64,000 nucleotides of DNA from Streptococcus pneumoniae (GTDB lineage Bacteria > Bacillota > Bacilli > Lactobacillales > Streptococcaceae): the NCBI RefSeq assembly GCF_001113365.1, contig NZ_CKYA01000005.1, positions 1 to 64,000 of the forward strand, read 5' to 3'. The position numbers were made by a program, and so were the translations under genes. Within the stretch, counting starts at the first letter, position 1; each line of letters begins with the position of its first letter. The notes below the pieces were generated by a model. The model ran no database searches, was not told the origin of the DNA, and saw only the letters and a program-made list of their open reading frames with translations. Of the stretch, positions 57,836 through 64,000 are shown in pieces.

Positions 57836-58642
57836 CTATTTGATAAAACGTCTTACTAAACTGATTAGCAAGAAAACAGTTACAAAAATAATAGTAATAC
57901 TTGCACTTGCAGGTGTTTCTGCATAGTAGGAAATGTAGAGTCCTGCCACCATTCCCAAAAATCCAATCGCACTGGCAAGCAGCATAACCGATTTAAAGTT
58001 TTTCCCCAGACGCAGGGCAATACTAGCTGGCAAGACCATAATGGTCGATACCAGAAGAGCTCCCGCAGCAGGAATCATAAGGGCAATGGCCACCCCTGTC
58101 ACCATGTTAAAAAGAATAGACATGGTACGAACGGGCAGGCCATCCACAAAGGCCGTATCCTCATCAAAGGTCAGGATATACATTGGACGAAGGAAGAGGA
58201 AGGTCAAAATCAAAACAGCTGCCGCAATGACAAAGAGGGAAAGCACCTGCTCCTCACTGATAGTCACGATTGAACCAAAAAGGTACTGGTCCAAACTCAT
58301 AGAACTAGAGCTTTTCCCCTTGCTCATGACAATCAGAGAAACAGCCAGACCCGTTGACATGAGGATAGCTGTCCCGATTTCCATAAAGCTCTTGTAAACC
58401 GTACGGAGATACTCCAGAAAGACCGCCGCAATCAAGACAATGGCAATAGTGGAAATAGTCGGAGAAATCCCCAAAACCAACCCAAAGGCTACACCTGAAA
58501 GCGAGACGTGGCTGAGGGTATCACTCATCAAACTCTGACGACGCAAGATGAGAAAGGTTCCTAATACTGGCGAGAAAAGACTCATGGCAATAACGGCCAG
58601 AAAGGCACGTTGCATAAAGTCATAAGATAACAAACTAAGCAT
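57836..58642 (-). CDS. adcB: Zinc ABC transporter permease AdcB
   Basis: About 268 residues of an ABC-3 family permease with 7-9 hydrophobic segments. The start is 58642 (MLSLLSYDFMQRA), with AGGAGG upstream; it overlaps the adcC end by 8 nt. The longer frame from 58666 lacks a ribosome-binding site. It forms the zinc channel of the Adc importer. Confidence 0.93.
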   Translation of the reverse strand: MLSLLSYDFMQRAFLAVIAMSLFSPVLGTFLILRRQSLMSDTLSHVSLSGVAFGLVLGISPTISTIAIVLIAAVFLEYLRTVYKSFMEIGTAILMSTGLAVSLIVMSKGKSSSSMSLDQYLFGSIVTISEEQVLSLFVIAAAVLILTFLFLRPMYILTFDEDTAFVDGLPVRTMSILFNMVTGVAIALMIPAAGALLVSTIMVLPASIALRLGKNFKSVMLLASAIGFLGMVAGLYISYYAETPASASITIIFVTVFLLISLVRRFIK

Positions 58643-59339
58643 GGCCCACCTCCTGATCATTCTCATGAACGTTGAAACAACGCCATGGCGAGTCTTGGTT
58701 ACGGACTAGATGAATATTGCGGTCCGCATAGTCCTTAACTTCTTCAGGGTCATGGGTAATCATCAAAACAGCCTTGCCATGATGATGGGCGCTGTGGTGC
58801 ATGAGTTCGTAAAATTCATTTTTACTTCCTGCATCCATCCCCGTTGTCGGCTCATCTAGGATAAACACATCTGGGTCCGAAGCAAACATACGCGCAATCA
58901 CCGCTCGCTGCTTTTGTCCTCCAGATAGAGACCCCAAGCGTTTGTCTCGGTGTTCCCACATACCAACTGAGTCTAAACTGGCCTTGATATGCTCCTCATC
59001 ATGAGCATTCAAGCGACGGAACCAGCCTTTTCGCGGATAGCGACCCGACTTGACAAATTCATAAACCGTACTTGGAAAACCAGCATTAAAACTGGCAATC
59101 TGCTGAGGAAGGTAAGCTATTCTCAATTTCTTACCCTGCGTATTTGTCTTTGAAATGGTCACCTTGCCAATGCGTGGCTGGAGGATTCCAAGACTGGCCT
59201 TGATGAGTGTCGTCTTAGCTGCCCCATTCTCCCCTGTCAAGGTAACAAATTCCCCACTATCAACACTATAATTGATATGTTCAAGAACGGGCTCCTTATC
59301 ATAATAGAAGGATAAATCCTCTACCGTAATATATCTCAT
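58635..59339 (-). CDS. adcC: Zinc ABC transporter ATPase AdcC
   Basis: The product is 234 residues. The Walker A motif reads GENGAAKTT where most ABC ATPases have GxxGxGKST; the Lys-Thr core is retained. The signature LSGGQKQRA and Walker B VFILDEPTTGMD are canonical. It powers zinc uptake with AdcB and AdcA. The start overlaps the adcR stop codon by one base (TAATG). Confidence 0.95.
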   Translation of the reverse strand: MRYITVEDLSFYYDKEPVLEHINYSVDSGEFVTLTGENGAAKTTLIKASLGILQPRIGKVTISKTNTQGKKLRIAYLPQQIASFNAGFPSTVYEFVKSGRYPRKGWFRRLNAHDEEHIKASLDSVGMWEHRDKRLGSLSGGQKQRAVIARMFASDPDVFILDEPTTGMDAGSKNEFYELMHHSAHHHGKAVLMITHDPEEVKDYADRNIHLVRNQDSPWRCFNVHENDQEVGHA

Positions 59340-59779
59340 TATTTGATTTCTCCTACTAAAGCAGTCAAAAACCGCTGAATCACTTTTTGTTCATTTGGAG
59401 TAAACTGAGTCGCCACTTGTTCATAGGTTAAAAGTGTATGCTCATGGTGATGATGATGCTCCTCAGCGATTGGACGAGCCAAGTCAGTCAACTGATAAAA
59501 AACCACACGCGCATCCTTAGGATCTTTAGATGTTTCCAACATCCCTTCCTTGACCAAAGACTTAATGGCCTTGGTAACTGCTGCCTGACTGACATTGAGG
59601 CGACGCGCCAACTCTGAATTTGTTAAAGATTCCTCTGACAAGAGCATGAGAATGTGCTCCTGAGTATTAGTCAGGGCCACCTCGCTAGTGCAATGACCTA
59701 TTAGGATTTCATGTTGGTTTTCCGCCTGCAAAATTACCTCATTCAAAAAAGCATCAATATCCTTCGCTAGCTGTCTCAT
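59339..59779 (-). CDS. adcR: Zinc-responsive MarR-family repressor AdcR
   Basis: The product is 146 residues with a MarR winged helix (SLTNSELARRLNVSQAAVTK near residues 50-70). Zinc ligands are expected around the N-terminal Glu/His (ENQHEILIGHC) and the EEHHHHHEH stretch near residue 110. With zinc bound it represses adc and other zinc-uptake genes. First gene of the operon; an AdcR box lies on its own promoter. Confidence 0.95.
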   Translation of the reverse strand: MRQLAKDIDAFLNEVILQAENQHEILIGHCTSEVALTNTQEHILMLLSEESLTNSELARRLNVSQAAVTKAIKSLVKEGMLETSKDPKDARVVFYQLTDLARPIAEEHHHHHEHTLLTYEQVATQFTPNEQKVIQRFLTALVGEIK

Positions 59780-59843
59780 ATCTGACTCCTTTCCTTCTGG
59801 ACTTTTCTTTTTTAAGACAAAAATACTATTCTGTAGAATTTTA

Positions 59844-59882
59844 TTTACCAGTTAATTATATCACAAGCAAAAAAAGAGTCAA
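59844..59882 (-). promoter_or_regulatory. adcR promoter with AdcR box
   Basis: TTGACT (59877-59882), 16-bp spacer, extended -10 TGATATAAT (core 59855-59860). TTAACTGGTAAA (59844-59855), immediately after the -10, matches the AdcR operator TTAACYRGTTAA at 11 of 12 positions, indicating autoregulation by zinc. Confidence 0.85.
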
Positions 59883-59931
59883 GAAAAAACGTAAAAATCG
59901 GCTTTATTCTTGAACTCTTCCATACTATTAT

Positions 59932-61435
<1,504 letters not shown>

Positions 61436-61445
61436 TTATTTCCTT

Positions 61446-62690
61446 TTATTTTTTAAACCATAAATCATTCAAAAATCCAGAAAAGATTAAGAATGACAGC
61501 ATGACGACATGGAAGGTGACAACCATGCCAAGCAACTGAATCCAGCGATTCTCAGGTAGAGCAGGCTTCCCTGCTTTTTTCCGTTCCTTATTGAGTGTTT
61601 TTTTCTTACGAACCCAAGCGTCATTGATGACCAAGCCTAATCCATGAAAGAGTCCATAGGCGATATAGTACCAAGTCACTCCATGCCAAAATCCCATAAT
61701 CAGCATATTTACAATATAGGCCACACTTGAGGTTACATTACGATTTTTAAAGACCTTCTTTCTGGTCAATACCATGACCATCCGCATAAAGACAAAGTCA
61801 CGGAACCAGAAAGAGAGACTCATGTGCCAACGATTCCAAAACTCCTTTAAATCCCTTGATAAAAAGGGCTTGTTAAAGTTGATAGGGCTACGAATTCCCA
61901 TCAAATTTGAAATGGCTAAGGCAAACATAGAGTAACCTGCAAAGTCAAAGAAGAGCTCCAGACCAAAGGTATACATGACTGCCAAGGCATAGGGGTTAAA
62001 GAAGCCACCTGACTGCAATGCTAAATTCTTCAAAGGAGGCAACAAGGTCTCTCCTAAAACATGAGCTAGGATAAACTTATACAAAAAACCCCACATGATA
62101 TAGCGAACAGATTCATCCAGCATATCCATCAACTCATCTCGCTCAGGAATGGTCTGATAATTTTCATTAAAACGCTTAAAGCGATCGATTGGACCACTTG
62201 AAAAAGTCGGCATAAATAGAAGAAAGCGGAGGAATTCCCAGAAGGTAAAATCCTTAATCACTCCATCTCTCAGCTCGATGATAATTCCAACCGAACGAAA
62301 GGTCAGATAAGAAATTCCCAAGAACCCAAGCAAAGACTGCGTTCCATTGATAGCCGGCTGCACCTTGACAAAGATAATCGGAAGGAGGGACAGAAAACTA
62401 ACTAGGTAGAAGACCCACTTGCCATCCTTGCTTTTTCGATAATGCTTGTAGAAAAGCAGGAGCAATATTTCCCAGCAAAGGTAAATACCCAAGGCAGCTA
62501 GTTGATTGGTCTTCCCACCTACCAACATGGTGACGATAAAGAAGAGACTAACCAGCACTTCATACCAGGCAAAGCGTTTCTTGAAAAAGAGGCCGATAAA
62601 GATGGGCAAGGTTGCAGCAATCACATAGACAAAATACTGAGGATTGCCATATGGCTCTAAATGAGGAAGCTGTTGAAAGAACTCCATCAT
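61446..62690 (-). CDS. dltB: Membrane O-acyltransferase DltB
   Basis: The product is 414 residues with about 11 membrane segments. It is a MBOAT-family protein; FWHGVTWYYIAYGLFHG near residue 335 carries the conserved catalytic His. It moves D-alanine from DltC across the membrane. The start overlaps the dltA stop codon (ATGATG after ...AGATGA). Confidence 0.96.
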   Translation of the reverse strand: MMEFFQQLPHLEPYGNPQYFVYVIAATLPIFIGLFFKKRFAWYEVLVSLFFIVTMLVGGKTNQLAALGIYLCWEILLLLFYKHYRKSKDGKWVFYLVSFLSLLPIIFVKVQPAINGTQSLLGFLGISYLTFRSVGIIIELRDGVIKDFTFWEFLRFLLFMPTFSSGPIDRFKRFNENYQTIPERDELMDMLDESVRYIMWGFLYKFILAHVLGETLLPPLKNLALQSGGFFNPYALAVMYTFGLELFFDFAGYSMFALAISNLMGIRSPINFNKPFLSRDLKEFWNRWHMSLSFWFRDFVFMRMVMVLTRKKVFKNRNVTSSVAYIVNMLIMGFWHGVTWYYIAYGLFHGLGLVINDAWVRKKKTLNKERKKAGKPALPENRWIQLLGMVVTFHVVMLSFLIFSGFLNDLWFKK

Positions 62691-64000
62691 CTCTTGTTCA
62701 CCTCGTTAATCAATCCTTTGATGTCAATCTTCCCATTTGGAGTCAGTGGCAAACTGTCTCGATAAAGGAATTTAGACGGCATCATGTAGGACATCATGAT
62801 ATCTGTTAAATCTTCCTTGATAGCCTTGGTAATATCAATATCTCGCTCAAACTGCTCACGAACACCGTCTTTCAAGATGACATAAGCCAATAGATTTTGC
62901 ACCTTGTGGTCCTTATTATAGCGCGGTACTGCAACAGCAGACTCGATAAAGCGAGACTTATTGAGGTTTTGAGAGACATCTTCTAACTCAATGCGGTAAC
63001 CGTTGAACTTAATTTGGAAGTCCATGCGTCCGCCGTAGAGAAGCAAGCCTTCATCTGTCATGGTTCCCACATCGCCTGTGTGATAGGCTGGCAGACCTTC
63101 AAACTTAAAGAAGGCTTCTGCTGTTTTTTCAGGATTGTTCATATAGCCTTTTGAAACAGCTGGCCCAGAAACAATGATTTCTCCCTGTTCGCCATTTGGC
63201 AGTTTATTTCCTTCCTCGTCAATGATAAAGGTTGGAGAATCAGCCTTGGTATAGCCGATTGGTAGGCGTTTGAGAGTCGCTAGCATCTCATCTGTCACGG
63301 CAACTGCGGACAGGGCCACTGTCGCTTCTGTTGGGCCGTAAGCATTGATAATACGGGCATTTGGGAAACGCTCGCGCAGTTTTTGAGCCGTTTTAACCGT
63401 CAATTCTTCGCCATCAAAGTAAAAATGAGTGATACCAGGCATTTTCTCACTGTTGAAGTCTTCAGACAACATGGCCATATCCGCAAAAGAAGGGGTTGAT
63501 GTCCAGATAGCAATCGGCAATGAAAAGATGGTCGCAAAGAGTTGCTTAAAGTCCTGAGTAATGGCAGATGGAAGAGCAAAAAGCGTACCACCAAGTGCCA
63601 AGGTCGGTGCCCAGTACATGACAGACAGATCAAAAGAATAAGGTGGCTGAGCCAGCATTTGCGGACGACTTGGCGTCGCAAATTCCTTGTCCGTAATCAT
63701 CCAATTGGTAAAGCTGAGGAGGTTATCATGGGAAATCTGCACTCCTTTAGGCTTACCAGTCGTACCAGAAGTAAAGATAATGTAGTAGTTATCATCGCCC
63801 TTGACTGGATGCGTGATTTCATAGTTATTCCCTTGAGCAAAGGCTTCTTGAACCTGAGCTAGATTCATCATCGGTGTAGAAACCTGCTCCAATGGAAAGT
63901 CTGAAATGGCAATAATCAAGCTTGGCTCTGCCACTTCTAAAATAGCTGAAACTCGCTCCAAGGCCGAATGGCTATCAATTGGAATGTAGGCGTGACCTGA
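62687..64000 (-). CDS. dltA: D-alanine--carrier protein ligase DltA (5' end outside window)
   Basis: The frame is open to the window edge, giving the C-terminal ~437 residues. YYIIFTSGTTGKPKGVQIS is the phosphate-binding loop of the adenylate-forming (ANL) family and NAYGPTEATV the core adenylation motif. It activates D-alanine with ATP and loads it on DltC. The codon at 63961 is an internal TTG, not the start: thirteen more in-frame codons (SGHAYIPIDSHSA) precede it. Confidence 0.96.
   Translation of the reverse strand, partial: SGHAYIPIDSHSALERVSAILEVAEPSLIIAISDFPLEQVSTPMMNLAQVQEAFAQGNNYEITHPVKGDDNYYIIFTSGTTGKPKGVQISHDNLLSFTNWMITDKEFATPSRPQMLAQPPYSFDLSVMYWAPTLALGGTLFALPSAITQDFKQLFATIFSLPIAIWTSTPSFADMAMLSEDFNSEKMPGITHFYFDGEELTVKTAQKLRERFPNARIINAYGPTEATVALSAVAVTDEMLATLKRLPIGYTKADSPTFIIDEEGNKLPNGEQGEIIVSGPAVSKGYMNNPEKTAEAFFKFEGLPAYHTGDVGTMTDEGLLLYGGRMDFQIKFNGYRIELEDVSQNLNKSRFIESAVAVPRYNKDHKVQNLLAYVILKDGVREQFERDIDITKAIKEDLTDIMMSYMMPSKFLYRDSLPLTPNGKIDIKGLINEVNKR

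Noticed and set aside
63961..64000. Translation start of dltA at 63961
   Set aside because: The codon is an internal TTG; the frame continues in conserved DltA sequence to the window edge.

Overview
The window looks like a chromosome segment from the Streptococcus pneumoniae / S. mitis group. The evidence is five BOX repeats (one contains the standard BOX-PCR primer core at 38781-38802) and the gene order dltABCD - adcRCBA - fuc/fcs operon - SPFH protein - glycosidases, which I recognise from pneumococcus. Whether it is S. pneumoniae or a close mitis-group commensal cannot be settled from sequence alone. Most genes lie on the minus strand.

Layout from left to right. (1) 1-2070 is the N-terminal part of a YSIRK-type surface protein, with a G10 tract in its leader. 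(2) 2258-5582 is a 3.2-kb defence-type module between two identical 46-bp direct repeats. It holds a three-gene operon (ADP-ribosyltransferase-like toxin, small antitoxin candidate, SecB-like chaperone) that resembles the CmdTAC toxin-antitoxin-chaperone design. Next to it is a type III toxin gene of the ToxN/TenpN type with a structured leader RNA, and a further candidate small RNA. (3) 5580-14825 is an N-glycan/mannose processing cluster: GH20 hexosaminidase, ROK protein, GH38, GH125, and divergent GH92 mannosidase. (4) 14939-25969 is a 3,676-residue LPXTG adhesin with 27 tandem ~78-residue repeats that show a higher-order order of their own. (5) 26661-27632 is an Rpn/PD-(D/E)XK nuclease-like protein.

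(6) 27839-33317 is a GH29 fucosidase and GH2 beta-galactosidase operon with a cre box on its promoter. (7) 33555-38444 is an M26 (IgA1-protease family) zinc metalloprotease. (8) 38844-39746 is an SPFH/band 7 protein. (9) 39878-54805 is the fucose locus: fucO with its own cre-controlled promoter, then fucI, fucA, two GH36-type glycosidases, GH29, an ABC sugar importer without its ATPase, the fuculose kinase, and a divergent DeoR regulator. The GH98 endo-galactosidase known from the comparable pneumococcal operon is absent. (10) 55195-56210 carries three tandem type I toxin-antitoxin loci of the Fst family; the antisense RNA of each covaries with its own toxin mRNA. (11) 56321-59779 is the zinc uptake operon adcRCBA with an AdcR box. 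(12) 59932-64000 is dltABCD (D-alanylation of teichoic acids), with dltA cut by the window edge.

Together the genes fit a host-mucosal lifestyle. Surface protease and adhesins sit beside cytoplasmic glycosidases that take apart imported host glycans, with carbon-catabolite (cre) control visible at several promoters. The strongest candidate for an undescribed system is the toxin-antitoxin-chaperone operon at 2672-4052, in an organism group that does not use SecB for export, sharing a repeat-flanked module with a type III toxin-antitoxin locus.
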